Assembly: GCA_009741485.1 (NCBI GenBank)
Contig: CM019218.1
Coordinates: 54,108,445-54,172,444 of the forward strand
DNA length: 64,000 bases
Origin: Malurus cyaneus samueli
Taxonomy: Eukaryota; Chordata; Aves; Passeriformes; Maluridae
Direction: 5' to 3'
The stretch's first letter is position 1, and every line of letters starts with the position of its first letter. Both the position numbers and the translations under genes were made by a program. The notes beneath the pieces were generated by a model. That model was not told where the DNA came from. It saw only the letters and a program-made list of their open reading frames with translations, and did not search any database. Shown here piece after piece: positions 48,940-64,000 of this stretch.

Positions 48940-49390
48940 GGAATATATAAATAAATAAATGAAAGAAATAGCAATATGAATGTAAAATGTGAATATAAAA
49001 TAATTAAGAATAGTATATATAAATAAGTGATAGATAATAAAGGAATATATAATAATAAATTATAAGTGAAATATAAAAACAAGTGAAATATGATAACAAG
49101 TGAAATAGATAAATAAGTGAAATATATATAAGTGAAATATATGATAAGTGAAATATATAAAGAAGTGAAATATATGAATAAGTGAAATATATAAATAAGT
49201 GAAATATGAAACAAGTGAAATATTAGTGAATAAATAAGTGAAATATATAAATAAGTGAAATAGAAAAAGTGAAATTAGAAGATGAAATATATGAATAAGT
49301 GAAATATATAAATAAGTAAAAATATATGATAAATGAAATATATAAATAACTGACATCTATAAAATAAGTGAAATATATAAATAAATACAT
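48940..49390. repeat. ~17-bp AT-rich array (gtgaaatatataaataa)
   Basis: About 26 variable copies of a gtgaaatatataaataa-type unit. Minus-strand Phe/Tyr/Ile-rich frames are artefacts. Confidence 0.93.
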
Positions 49391-49784
49391 GCCAGTCCCT
49401 GCATGATTTCTGAGCAATTAGGGGAGAATTGTGTGATGCCCTCTGAGCTCCTCTTTCCCCGTAGGGACAGCAGGAGACTGGAACCTGCTCAGCCCAGGGC
49501 TGGCTCAGGGTGCAGGGATGGCCTCAGGCTCAGTTGATGCTCAGTTTGAGTCCTCCCCTCTCCTGAAAGCCTCAAGGACAAATCAGCAGTTTCTGCTGCC
49601 CTTTGTGCTGGACAGCTTACTCATTATTTACAAATCCCAAACATCAGGGCTCTGCTGCTGCAGGAGTTGCTGCCCGGGGATTAAAGTGTGTGAGCTGTAA
49701 CTCAGGGAGGAGTTTTGTGTGGATACTGGATGAGGAGTTCGCATCAGGAAAGAATGTGGAATGAGCAAAGCAAAGTCCATGTCT

Positions 49785-49925
49785 GAAAATCAAAGAAGCT
49801 CAATTCTGAGGGTTTTTGGAGAGCCATTGTTTACTGAAAATAAAAGAAAGCTCAATTCTGAGGGTTTTTGGAGAGCCATGTGATAAAAAATAAAGAAGCT
49901 CAGTTCTAAGGTTTTTTGTTCAATG
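49785..49925. repeat. ~50-bp triplication
   Basis: Three copies of aagctcaattctgagggttt, ttggagagccat and an aaaaataaag spacer. The third is cut short. Confidence 0.85.
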
Positions 49926-50079
49926 GAGAGCAACACGAGTCTTTGCCAAACGCTGATTTTGGTTATGCCCGAGTGGTTTCACATTTCATTACCCCACAAA
50001 AAAACCCAAAACCTGCAGGTGGTTTGGGCATCACCAGACGTGCTGAGGGCACCGAGGGAGGTGCAGAAAGGTGACCAGG

Positions 50080-50099
50080 TTCTCTCTCTCTCTCTCTCA
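50080..50099. repeat. (CT)n microsatellite in the e2 polypyrimidine tract
   Basis: About nine tc dinucleotides, ending 14 bp before the AG of the e2 acceptor at 50,112-50,113. Confidence 0.9.
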
Positions 50100-50113
50100 T
50101 TCCTTGGGCTCAG

Positions 50114-50303
50114 ACTCCACGTTCCGCTACACCGGCAGCCCCGACAGCCTGCGCTCGCGGGCGCCCATGATCACCCCCGACCTGGAAAGCGGCGTCAAAG
50201 TTCTGGCATTTGGTCAAAAACACGACCACGGTGACCAGAAGGAAGGAGACAGGGGCAGCAAGATGGTGTCTGAAATCTACCTGACCCGCCTCTTGGCCAC
50301 AAA
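50114..50303 (+). CDS. PLXNA2: PLXNA2 exon e2, with single-base frame defects
   Basis: The acceptor ccttgggctcag precedes ACTCCACG. It reads (D)[29 protein letters not shown] and, after a disturbed stretch, [20 protein letters not shown] and LTRLLATK. Three 1-bp differences from the expected plexin-A frame are visible. One extra base near 50,201-50,203 and one missing base near 50,220 turn the expected WHLVKNH into LAFGQKH. One G is missing at the donor, which reads ACAAA|GTAACG where ACAAAG|GTAACG is expected. As written the exon has 190 nt and does not join e3 in frame; 191 would. Consensus errors in the assembly are the likely cause. Confidence 0.88.
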
Positions 50304-54040
<3,737 letters not shown>

Positions 54041-54065
54041 NNNNNNNNNNNNNNNNNNNNNNNNN
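54041..54065. other. Assembly gap of 25 Ns
   Basis: Exactly 25 unknown bases, a fixed-size placeholder rather than a measured length. By comparison with 41,709-43,676, about 1.4 kb including exon e5 should be here. Confidence 0.97.
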
Positions 54066-54215
54066 GTGACTCTGTCTCCTGGCCCATGGTGTCCCAGTGG
54101 CCATGGTGTCCCTGGGTGACTCTGTCTCCCTGATGCCCACTGGTGTCCCCTGGCCCATGGTGTCCCCTGGGTGATGATGTCCCCTGGCCCATGGTGTCCC
54201 CTGGGGCCATAGGGC
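54066..54215. repeat. ~18-bp minisatellite (right, partial)
   Basis: The tail of the tggtgtcccctgggtga array, matching the end part of 43,085-43,676. Confidence 0.9.
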
Positions 54216-55025
54216 CCATGACACAATCATGGCAGAGCAGATGTCATTGCTGGGCTGTGCAGGGATCCTTCTCCCAGAGCTCCTTCCCCTCCCATCTCCG
54301 GCCGTCGCTGGCACTGCCACTGCCCCGCTGTTCTCGTCACGCACAGAGAGCTTTGGGTTTGGTACTCGTAGCCTCCCCCATGAGGATCGAGAGCTAAAAT
54401 ATTGCAGGAGCACCTGGATTCCTCAGCCCTGGCACGCACCCAGCGCAGTGTGAAATACTCACGACCCATATTTCACCCCGGTGAAGCTCCCCACAACCCT
54501 CAGTGTCCTTCGGGAGCTGCGTGGTCCCAATCCCCGCTGCAGTGACGCAGGCTCCTGCCTGCAAAGCCTCCCTGGCAGCCTGAGCTCCTTTAATGAATGC
54601 ATCACTTGAAACCGAGATCTCGCCATCTGTTCCACCCCTTCATTTCCCTGCAAGAAGAGCCGATTTTGTAATTATGGCCGTGAAACGGACGGGTTTTGTC
54701 ATTGAACTGCGTGTAGCATTTGTGATACAACGCCACGGCTATTTTCCCATTAGGGTTGAAAAATCTCATCACTTTTGTGCTAAATGAGACAAGAAATGCG
54801 GAGTCCAAGGCACCAGAGTGGGTTTTGCTGGGAGAGTATCACGGGGTCCAACAAACCAACGACAGCCGAGCGCTCGTGGCGTTGCTTTGCCTTTTATTGG
54901 AATTTCACACCTCCCCATTTCAAGTTGCTCACATCTCGCTGCCCACCCACCTCTCCCACCCCCTCTCTCACTCTGATTTCTCTCTCTGATTCTTTTTCTC
55001 CCCTTTTTTCCCGTTTTCTCCCCAG

Positions 55026-55121
55026 CTCATTGGGGCTCTGGAGCAGGATGAGCAGGCTCGGAGGCAGCGCTTGGCGTACAAAGTAGAGCAACTCATCGGG
55101 GCCATGTCCTTCGAGAGCTGA
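55026..55121 (+). CDS. PLXNA2: PLXNA2 last coding exon e6
   Basis: A 96-nt exon with acceptor cccgttttctccccag, reading [20 protein letters not shown] and ending IGAMSFES, with stop TGA at 55,119-55,121. It starts in phase 0, matching the end of e5, which is missing on this side. This is the C-terminal helix of the cytoplasmic domain. It lies about 1 kb after the N gap and in the expected order on the plus strand. Confidence 0.95.
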   Translation, partial: LIGALEQDEQARRQRLAYKVEQLIGAMSFES

Positions 55122-55459
55122 AGAAAGGTCACGGGCAGCAAAGGGCAGAGGATCGCACGGACTCTCGGGAATTCGGAGGGAGAACAAGCAAGGGAGGCAC
55201 TGGACACACCCCCCCAAGGGTTGGGAGTGTTCAAAAACCACACAGGATCCGGTTTGGAAGGGCAGGAGGAGAAGGAGATGGAACATCTCGATCAAAGTCC
55301 AAGCAAAAGGGATCGTTTTGTCGAGCATACGTGAAAAGAAAGAGCCTGGAAAGTCTGGATGTCTCCACGACTGCTGCTTTGCATGAGAATTGTTTAATGT
55401 ATATTAGAAAAATAAGACTTTATTTAAAGGTTTTTTTTTTTAAAAAAAAAAAATAGGAA

Positions 55460-55463
<4 letters not shown>

Positions 55464-55496
<33 letters not shown>
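55464..55496. repeat. Poly(A) tract
   Basis: About 33 consecutive As inside the presumed 3' UTR, near a tttatttaaagg segment. The left-arm counterpart (around 40,590-40,630, as T) is shorter and interrupted. Confidence 0.95.
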
Positions 55497-55498
<2 letters not shown>

Positions 55499-55964
55499 AG
55501 AGATAGAGCAAAAACCACAGAGGCCATAGAGATAATCCTGGCAGGAAGGATCAGCTCTGAACCCTGTCCCCAAGAGCCTTCCGAGGACACGGCTCAGGCA
55601 TTGTGAGAGAGGACTCTCCCGCCAACTGGAACATCTGGAAAACAGAAATGTCTTCATTTTGGGATCTTACAACAAATAGGAGCACAAGTTTGCACCACAC
55701 CTTTTTACACAAGTGAAATCGCATTTCAGCCCGAAAACAGTCCAATGGCTGAGAAACTTAGAGGCACGGCACGAGAAGGAACTTTACCTGAATTGCAGAA
55801 CCATCAGACCATCCATCTTGAAATCCAGCTTTATCCATGTATTTATATAGTGTTGATATTTTATTTTTTAATCCCATTTACCATCAAATGAAGAAAGATC
55901 TGAATTCCATTGCTTTTCCCTTTTCCACCCCCATCCCACCTCACTGGCTGCTGGTGATCCAGTG

Positions 55965-56250
55965 CAGCAGTGTCAGCAGGTCCAAGTCAGCAGTGTCCAG
56001 CAGTGTCCAGCACGGCCATGGTGATCCAGCAGTGTCCAGAAGTGCCCAGCAGTGTCCAGCATGTCAGCACTGTCAGCAGTGCCCAGCAGGGTGTCCAGCA
56101 GTGCCCAGCATGGCCTGGTGATCCAGCAGTGTCAGCAGTGTCCAAGTGTCCAGTGTCCAGCAGTGCCCAGCAGTGTCCAGCAGTGTCCAGCAGTGCCCAG
56201 CAGTGCCCAGCAGTGCACAGCAGTGCCCAGCAATGCCCAGCACAGCCATG
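55965..56250. repeat. 10-bp minisatellite (cagcagtgtc) in the 3' UTR (right)
   Basis: The mirror of 39,870-40,135, with more irregular units (tcagcaggtccaagtcagca and others). Confidence 0.92.
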
Positions 56251-58739
56251 GTGATCTGACAATGATCCATTCAATGTCCACTTCTTGTTCCTGCAGGCAC
56301 CTCGTGAGCCAAGGCAGAGCTGAGCCGACACCTCCAGGGTTGGTTTTGGGGTCTCCAGCAGCCCCCTCCGATTTTCTGCAGTAAAACCCCACAAACCCCA
56401 ATGTTTATGGTGCCAATACTTGAAAAGCCTGGACGTTGGGAGAGCAGATTTTTGTTGTTTTCCTGCTGGACGTGTGGATTTCTCCAGCACAGGCTCCATT
56501 CTGGTCTCTCCACCTCGCCCAGGGCCAGGACTTGCATTTCCACTGGGAAAGGGAGAGAAATCTCAGCTCCAGGCAAGGACAAACCTTAACCAGCACCCCC
56601 AGGCCAGCCAGCTCTGCTGTCATGTCTCCTTGTCGGCGTCTCGTTGTTCTCCTCAGTTCCTTGCACACGTTCCCGTGGCCGGGGACAGGCAAACGTCTGT
56701 GAGTGTTATTTCTTTCAAAGACACCAAAGCTTGTGTGTGTCCCTTTGTGGAGTGCCAGGAGGGGAAGGAATGCTGTAAATATTTCTCTCTGTAGTAAATA
56801 CTGATGTGTGCAGGCTGCAGTGGGGAGGGCAGGGACGGTCTGATGGAAATACGAGTTTTGTCTTTGGCAGCAAAATAATTCCTGGTGCCTGCCCGGGCGG
56901 TGTCACACCAGACTGGGACCTCGGTTTGCAGCCAGCGTGTGTTGAGGGGAAATCCATTTTCATATCCATCCCCCTCCTCCACAATTCCTGCCTGGAGGAG
57001 CCCAGAAGGGCTCCCAGAGAGCTGCTGGCCCTGGTGTCCTGCAGCCCAGCGCCAGGGGAGGGGAGAAGCACGTAGAGAAATACTCAGGAAACTTGGTTTA
57101 ATTACCATTCAGTAAAAGCCATGCCAAGCCCACTTTCTTTTTGGTGATCCACTTGTGTGAGTCTCTCTGAAAAGCGAAAATACTGATGATAATAATCAAC
57201 CTTGTGCATAAGTTCTTGACATTTACAGCGCCCTGAGCAGTGGATTTACTGAGACGGGAAGGAGTGGCAGAAACAGAGACTGAGGCAGAGCAGGGTTCAT
57301 CCTGCCCGTTATCCAAGAGTTCCCTTCCCAAGGATCCTGCCCCTGCACACTGAATCTCATTTCAAAGGCAGAAAATGTGCAAAAATCCTGCTAAAAGTCG
57401 GCATTGAAGAGCCCAGCAGCAGGAACTCACTGGAGCAGTCCCCAGCCTGGCCAGCTCTTTGCTGCAGGTGATGGCTGCTCACACATCTTAGGGTGAGGGA
57501 TTTCCAGATCTGTTCCAGCTGTCATTGTTGGTTTGGATTCACCAATTCTCATGGTACTCTGAAACCCAACAGAGCACTCCAAAAAAAAAAAGCTCCCAAA
57601 CAGTTTCCAAACACTTCTGAATATCAGTCTGGAGAATTCTCTCTGCAGGATTCACGAAATATCAGTCCAGCCCAAAGCCTGGGCCTGCTGCTGTGTGTGC
57701 CCAACCCAACAGCCCTCCTGGTGCTCTTCTCTGCATCTCCTCAAGATGCTTTTGTGCAGCCCTTTTAATCCTGTTTTCCTCCTCCAAGCCAAGGTTTTGT
57801 CATTCCCTGCTGCCCTGTATTTTCTCAGCAGAAGTGGAGGTCCCCAGGCACCCCTGGATTCTCTGGGAGAGCATCAAGGAGAGAACAACTGAGTTGATCT
57901 TCCGTGCTGAGGGGAGATTGGAGCAGAGAGAAAAGAGGGAAACCAGCAGGATCTCCTTGCAAATCAATAAAACCTTGCACTTCTGACTGAATTCCGAAGG
58001 AAGCAGCAAAAAAACACCTCTAAAAAAACTCCTCTTCCATCACCTGGAAAAGCTTTAGGAGGATGGCAGAGGGAGCAGCACCATCCTGGCTGGAAGAGTG
58101 GCCTAGGAACACATTGCCAAGTATCTGCTCGTGGTGCTTGACATTAATTATGGATCTTTACAGGCAATTACATGGAACGAAGCAACATATCCCCCTGGGG
58201 CAAAGCGCCGGCAATCCCTGCCCTGTTTGCATCCGACATTCCCACTCCTCCTTGGGGGAAGAGCAATCCTCAGATCCCAAAGTGGCGTTCTCCTCGCGCT
58301 GGCAGCAAAACCGGACTGAGGTTTGGTCAGGAGGGGGCACTTGCCTTAGATGAGACGATTTCACATCCCTCTGGTTGCCCCCTTCCCCCTGCGAGGTGCG
58401 TTGGGAGCCTCCTCTCCATTTCAGGTATTCCAACATCAAAGTGGGAGAACGTCATTTTTTTTTTCCCGGGATCTCTCTGCCTGGTGTCACCGCTTGAATA
58501 ATTCCGTTTAATCTCCCGCTCGTGAGCTATCAAAGCACCCACCCAGAGGGGGAGAGAGGTGCTAATCAAATGCTTCTCCACCTTGAAAGCCTTTCTGGAA
58601 AGCTACAAGCCAGAGTGGAGCTCGCAGGCAGTGCTGTCCTGTGGAGCTGCGGCCACCGAAACTCACAGGAGGGGACATCCCTGCTTTGCCATAAAGGATG
58701 GATTTAAAGGGAGGCAGGAGGGTCCAGCATGGCCAAAGA

Positions 58740-59590
58740 GCTGGAAACCCTATGAAAATACAGCGTGGGTATCCTGGAAGCCCTGTGAGATCCACCATGG
58801 ATATATCCCTGGAAACCCTGTGAAATCCAGAGTGGGTATCCTGGAACCCTGTGAAAATCCAGTGTGGGTATCCTGGAAACCCTGTGAAAAATCCAGTGTG
58901 GGTATCCTGGAAACCTGTGAGATCCACCATGGATATATCCCTGGAAACCCTGTGAAATCCAGAGTGGGTATCCTGGAAACCCTGTGAAAATCCAGTGTGG
59001 GTATCCTGGAAACCCTGTGAGATCCACCATGGATATATCCCTGGAAACCTGTGAAATCCAGAGTGGGTATCCTGGAAATCCTATGAAAATACAGCGTGGG
59101 TATCCTGGAAGCCCTTGAGATCATCATGGATATATCCTGGAAACCCTGTGAAATCCAGTGTGGGTATCCTGGAAACCCTGTCAAATCCAGCGTGGGAAAC
59201 CCTGGTAACCCTGGATATCCATCATGGATATATCCCTGGAAACTCTCTGAATTCCAGTATGGGTATGCCTGGGAACCCTGTGAATTCCAGCATGGATATC
59301 GCTGGAAATCCTGTGAAAACCATCATGGGAATCCCTGGAAACCCTGTGAAATCTATCATGGATATATCCCTGGAAACCCTCTGAATTCCAGCATGGGTAT
59401 CTCTGGGAGCCCTGTGAATTCCAGCATGGATATCGCTGGAAACCCTGTGAATACCATCATGGGAATCCCTGGAAACCCTGTCAAATCCATCATGGATTTA
59501 TCCCTGGAAACCCTGGATATCCATTATGGATCTATCCCTGGAAACCCTGTGAATTCCATCATGGAATCCCTGGGAACCCTGGATCTCCAG
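58740..59590. repeat. ~35-bp minisatellite in the 3' UTR (right)
   Basis: The mirror of 36,515-37,372: gggtatcctggaaaccctgt, ggaaatccagtgtgg and gatccaccatggatatatcc units, with single-base losses relative to the left arm. Confidence 0.93.
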
Positions 59591-59654
59591 TCCCCACCTG
59601 AGTGAGGACCCACAATGGGGACCAACGCTGAGAAACGAGCTGCTGCCACGGTCT

Positions 59655-59745
59655 GATGCATCCCAGCAGCATTCCAGGGTCTGCCTTCATCCCAGCAGCA
59701 TTCCAGGGGTCTGACTGCATCCCAGCAGCATTCCAGGGGTGCAGT
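59655..59745. repeat. 30-bp tandem repeat, three copies (right)
   Basis: The mirror of 36,360-36,450, units catcccagcagcattccagg. One C is lost in one unit relative to the left arm. Confidence 0.85.
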
Positions 59746-61979
59746 TTGAGGTTTTTTTCCATGAAGGGTGGCCATGGGGACAGCGGTGTCTCCCCGCAGG
59801 ATCCAGGGCTGTGACGCGCTGGGGACGCGGTGCCAACAGAGACCTTCATCACAGCAGTGCCTTCCACACACTGTCTTAAACCCTGGTGGCCCTCCCCACG
59901 CCAGTGTCCTCTCCTACCTTCCACTGGGCTCCACAAAAAGGTCACAATGCAGGGAACGGGCTGGGTGGGCACTGGAGGGCGAAGGCAGGAGGGTTTAGGC
60001 TCTGGGGCTCATCCCTGCACGCTGCCAGCTCCAGGCCCCTGTGGGGAGCTTTGTGGCTTTCATTCTGTGTGGAAAATGGGTCAGAGCACTCCCCTGCCCC
60101 AGTGGGCACAGCCCCCAAATGAGATCTCGTTGCCAGAAATCCCAAAGAGCCAGGAGGGATGAGAGGGGCCAGGTTGGCATGGGGCACAGCAGCTCCCAGC
60201 ACGGTCCCTGTGCTGCTCCTGCGCCTCCAGCCCATCCCTGGCAGAGCCAGCATCACTGTGCCCTGGAGAGAGGAGAAAATGTTCCGAGGAGGGTAAATAA
60301 CTGACAGCAAAGATGCATTAAAATGCCACAGAGCTTTCAGCCATCCTGCTCCAGAGTGACATTTGTAGCAGGAATTGCAGGGCAGTGGTGCAGGGAGCTG
60401 TGACATTGCGGAGTTGTGTGCGAGGAACAGCTCAGAACACGGTCCTGGGTGAAAACACCCAAAATGGACCCAAACTTGAGACCAGGGGGGCAGAGGCTGA
60501 GGGCAAGCACTGGGGACAGCTCTGAGGGCTCCTGCACGGACAGGGTGGTTTGGTTTTATGGACAGGACACTCAGTGGGGAAATGATTGGGGTTCGAGCTG
60601 CACTGAGGATCTGCTGAGCTGAGCAACCCCAAATGGGCGATTTCAGGGCAGTTTGGTTGGTTTAGGTTTGCAGGGGACAGGGTGGGAGCCTTTGGGCCAA
60701 TTCTGGCTGCCTGGAGTGCTTTGTGCAAAGCCATTTCACCCCAAAAACCCCCAAATTCAGGTGGTGCTGCTGTTCTGGGCACGCCATGTGTGGAATAACA
60801 GCCAGAACCCAGCTGAAGGTGGTGCCTGGTGCCTTCCTGGAAGAAATCTGGGGGTGTGTGGTGCATGCCCTGCACCCCAGGGTCTGTGCTGGGTGGGAGA
60901 TGGGCAGGTGGAAGGGTGGGGCAGTGCAGGGTGGCAGAGCCCGACTGCTCCTTGCTGGAAAAGCCACCCCAGCCCCACCCGGAGGTGCTGTGGCCTGCTG
61001 GGAGCATGGCAGTGTCCCTGTGCTTGTTCTTTCAGATCCCCCTTTGTCCCTGTCTTACCCATCCCTCTCCTCCCTTTGCAACAGTGGAAAATGATCCGAA
61101 AAAAAAATCGACCTTTCTGGGGTCCATCCAAACACACGGACAATATCCCAAATACCCCAAACTCCCCGGGCCTCCCGAGGCTGCCAGATCAAACACAAAA
61201 CATCCCCTGTATGGCCTTTCCTTTGGATTTTTAATACCTCTCTTTGGAATAAGCTTGGAAGTTTGTGCAGCAGCTTCTCTATAATGTTATTTCACGGTTT
61301 CAGCAGATAATTCAGCGAAATCCTTCTCTAACTGATGAATTGGTGTCGATGGCACCTTGGGGGCCCTTAGGAGGAGCAGTGAGGGGAAGGGAATGTACAG
61401 GTACTAAAACTTCTGGAGTCCCCCAAAAACGTCACGGAATGTAGAGGTATCAGCCATGGAAAAGATCCTGATTTATTCTGCCCCTTCTCCTTAAAAAAAC
61501 CAACACCCACCAGTTTTAGGGGATTTGTGTATTGGCAGGAGCAAGGAATTGATTTGTATCTGTGCCCATTCCACCGTTATCGTTCTCTGGCTCCTCCCCT
61601 CCCCGTTATACTTGACACACTGGAGTTTGTATTATATTTTTTTAAAGATGATTGTCTGTTTTTTGTTGTTTTTACAAGTGTTGTGGAGAAGAAAAAAAAA
61701 CAAAAAAAAAACAATGTAAGAAAGTTTAAGTATTTAAAAATGTTCCAAGGAAAATAAAAGGGGGTTTTGTTATTATTCTAATATATTATTGTGTACCTAT
61801 TGTAAATATGAAACACTCCTATTTTGCAAGCCAAGGACTCACTTTGTACTGTTGTTATATATAAATAAGTTTACTGGTTAAAAAAGCCCTCCTGAGTGGG
61901 TCTTTATTTTCAACACGTGCTGTGTGGCATTTATTGTCTGAGGAATACTTTTTTTCCTGAATCCAGCAGCAAGAAATGG

Positions 61980-62115
61980 GGGAGTGGAGATGGTTTGGTT
62001 GGGAAGGAACCTTAAACTCATCCGGTGTCACCCTGCCATGGCAGGGACACCTCCCACTGTCCCAGGCTGCTCCCAGCCCTGTCCAGCCAACCCTGGAGGA
62101 TTCCAGGGATGGAAA
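61980..62115 (-). mobile_element. CR1 LINE 3' fragment (mirror copy)
   Basis: The reverse complement of the CR1 fragment at 33,965-34,110: ggtttggttgggaaggaacc and gacacctcccactgtcccag. Confidence 0.85.
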
Positions 62116-62119
62116 ATCT

Positions 62120-64000
62120 GGAAACAACCCCTAAACAGTGAAAATGGGGGTGGATGGGATCCTCAATCCTTGCAGGAAGAAACATCCCTCAGAAAATTCC
62201 AGGTCCTTCCTCTCCAGCTGGAGCAGGAGCAGCAAACCCTGTTTGTAAATAAAAAACCTGGGTGATTTTTTCACGTTTCCTGACTGAAATGCTCCATCCT
62301 CGAGGTGAAACGCTCCTGTTTCCATTTCATAAATTCAAGCCAACGTCTCGGCGAGCGCTGAGAGGCATCTGCCGAGCAAAGGAAGCAGCGAGTGACTTCT
62401 CCAGCAGCTGTCTGTCACTTTAATGACCAATATGGTCGCAATTACAGCAATGAACTTTCTCTAACAGCCCAAAATTACTCTGGATGATGATAAGTGACAG
62501 AAAAATGGAGACCCTTAAGGAAGCATTAAAGAAGAAACATGTGGGAATGGAATAAGAGGTCTCGCTGCTTTTTCTGGAGGATCTTAAGGGTTTTTTTGTT
62601 TTTTTTTTCCTTTCTAAATTAGATTCTAAAAGGATAAATCTAAGCCAGAAGGGGAAGGCCTGGCACGCTGTGGGTCACAGCAGGGAGTTCAGTGCAGCCC
62701 TGAAATGTGGTTTTTATAGATATTTGACTCTGAATCTGCTTGTTTTAGCGTGGAGCTGACGGGGAGATGGGAAACGTTTGAGGGGAATGCAAATCCATCC
62801 TGTCAGAGCAGCTCTCTGCTCCTCAGGCAGGTCATTCCAGCTTATTTCCCTCAAACTGAGACCAAAGCTTGACACGGACCTCAGGGGGGCAGCTTGGCCA
62901 TATTCTGCTGTCTCCAACTCCAAAGCAGCAGATTTTTATCTCCCCAAGTCCATCCCATGGGCTCTGGAACTGTTCCAGTGCTGTGAGCACCCAATGGGAG
63001 CAAATTTTTCACAGGATTTGTGAATTAGGAAATAAAAAAAGGTGATTATTTTCACTTGTGCCTTGGGTAAGTCTAAAAATTTAACAGGAATTAGACCAAG
63101 GGCTTTCCAAAGGGCTGGGGGAGTTGGTGTTTGTGTTTTACCTTCAGAGAGAATGATCCTGCGCTGCTTTACCCGTGGCCACTGCGTTGTAGGACAGAGC
63201 CTGGAGGCAGAACAGCAGCTGCCAGGAAAATCTCCAGTCTCCGTGCACCTTTTGAGAGGTTATTGACTCCTTCAGCTCAGCAAAGGAGAAAGAAATTCCA
63301 GCACGGATCGACAGCATCGACCGTGGGGTCATTTGTATTCATCTGCACCTTGTTAATAGATGTAATAAGGATACTCAATTAAAAATTACATTTTATCTGG
63401 CATGCACTTCACAGGGCTTTATTGGCACTGACAAGGTCAAGTGATGCTTAATAAAGGTTATATAAAATGCAGATGGCTGAGATCCTTTTTTATCCCCCTC
63501 ATCCAACGCAGGGGAAGGAACAGCCACGGATGCAGCGTGGAAAACACCAGAACAGCAGGGTGAATTTGGGGGTCCCAGCCCTGAAACGCAAGAAAATACC
63601 CCAAAATGTCCCTGCCCACCCCCTGCATGCCCTCAGCCAGGTCTGATTTCCCCTTGGGAGGGTGTGGGGCTGTGCTGTGGTTTAATCTCTGTCACTCTGC
63701 AGCTCGTGGAGCAGATTTTGGACATCCCGGCGCTGGCTTTTCCAGCCTGGTTATCAGGGCGAGCTAATGGAGGTGACACTTCCAATTATCAAACGCAAGC
63801 GTGGCATTAATTTTGACCTGTTTAAATTTCAGCATCTTTTCCCTTCTGCGAGTGCTTAGCTAGAGGGTGACATAGAATTGTATGGAATCAGACAGTGATC
63901 TCAGACTGGCAATAAAGGCCACAAAACCCTCCTGCTTTTTATTTATGCAGGCTCTGGTTATATTTAAGTGGCCAACTCATTTGTAATGGAAATTTAATTC
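62120..64000. other. Downstream flank of PLXNA2 (right arm)
   Basis: No gene was recognised. Repeat-poor and quiet, especially 63,340-63,480 (gcaccttgttaatagatgta, aaaattacattttatctggc, taataaaggttatataaaat), which looks like a conserved noncoding element. The mirrored sequence is at 32,590-32,730. Confidence 0.45.

Larger units (their letters stand above)
47560..50113 (+). other. PLXNA2: PLXNA2 intron e1-e2
   Basis: An intron with unique sequence, a conserved-looking AT-rich segment at 48,480-48,720, a dispersed repeat copy (48,754-48,900), an AT-rich array and a small triplication. No exon was seen. Confidence 0.7.
55122..61890 (+). other. PLXNA2: Presumed 3' UTR of PLXNA2
   Basis: Follows the stop codon and runs to an AT-rich end with poly(A)-type hexamers (AATAAA at 61,753-61,758; AATAAG at 61,864-61,869). 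It contains mirrored copies of the 10-bp and ~35-bp minisatellites and a long A tract at 55,464-55,496. The extent is inferred. Confidence 0.5.
54368..64000. repeat. Right arm of the large inverted repeat
   Basis: The reverse complement of 32,068-41,708. It holds PLXNA2 e6 (+), the presumed 3' UTR, mirrored minisatellites, the mirrored CR1 and the flank. Differences from the left arm are single-base changes, homopolymer length changes and repeat-number changes. It is cut by the window end and may extend further. Confidence 0.95.

Noticed and set aside
48888..49417. Minus-strand Phe/Tyr/Ile-rich frames resembling membrane proteins
   Set aside because: Low-complexity translation of the AT-rich 17-bp array.

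Overview
The window is vertebrate nuclear DNA, almost certainly from a bird and probably a songbird. Genes are split into exons with GT-AG introns. Many fragments carry the 3' end of CR1 retroposons, the typical avian LINE. GC-rich minisatellites are very dense, as on avian microchromosomes. There are no operons, tRNAs, rRNAs or CRISPR arrays, and most long open frames are stop-free readings of tandem repeats.

Two genes are recognisable. On the minus strand at 1,986-12,044 lie the first four coding exons of a CD34-like sialomucin: a signal peptide, two Ser/Thr/Pro-rich exons and a Cys-rich exon with the CD34 cysteine spacing. The remaining exons should lie left of position 1. The other gene is the 3' end of plexin-A2 (PLXNA2), coding for the C-terminal half of the cytoplasmic GAP domain. 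I label its last six coding exons e1-e6. On the plus strand e1, e2, e3, e4 and e6 are at 47,459, 50,114, 51,431, 53,305 and 55,026, and a run of 25 Ns sits where e5 should be. Second copies lie to the left: e4 and e5 at 41,922 and 42,914 (+), and e6 at 40,951-41,046 (-).

The dominant structure is a near-perfect inverted repeat: 32,068-41,708 is the reverse complement of 54,368-64,000, and the right arm is cut by the window edge. The arms hold e6, a presumed 6.7-kb 3' UTR with two minisatellites, and the downstream flank. In the left orientation PLXNA2 (-) is followed by CD34 (-), the same tandem order as in human. A block holding e4 and e5 (41,709-43,676) sits between the left arm and the PLXNA2 introns. 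It is just what the N gap on the right lacks. A chimeric or haplotype-duplicated assembly is therefore the simplest reading. A real inverted duplication is possible but needs long-read support.

Layout: 1-12,260 CD34 with repeat-filled introns and a TATA-like promoter; 12,490-31,250 intergenic DNA with minisatellites, CR1 fragments and quiet AT-rich stretches; 31,250-34,200 downstream flank; 34,200-41,708 left arm with inverted PLXNA2 3' end; 41,709-43,676 displaced e4/e5 block; 43,677-55,121 PLXNA2 introns and exons; 55,122-64,000 3' UTR and flank of the right arm.
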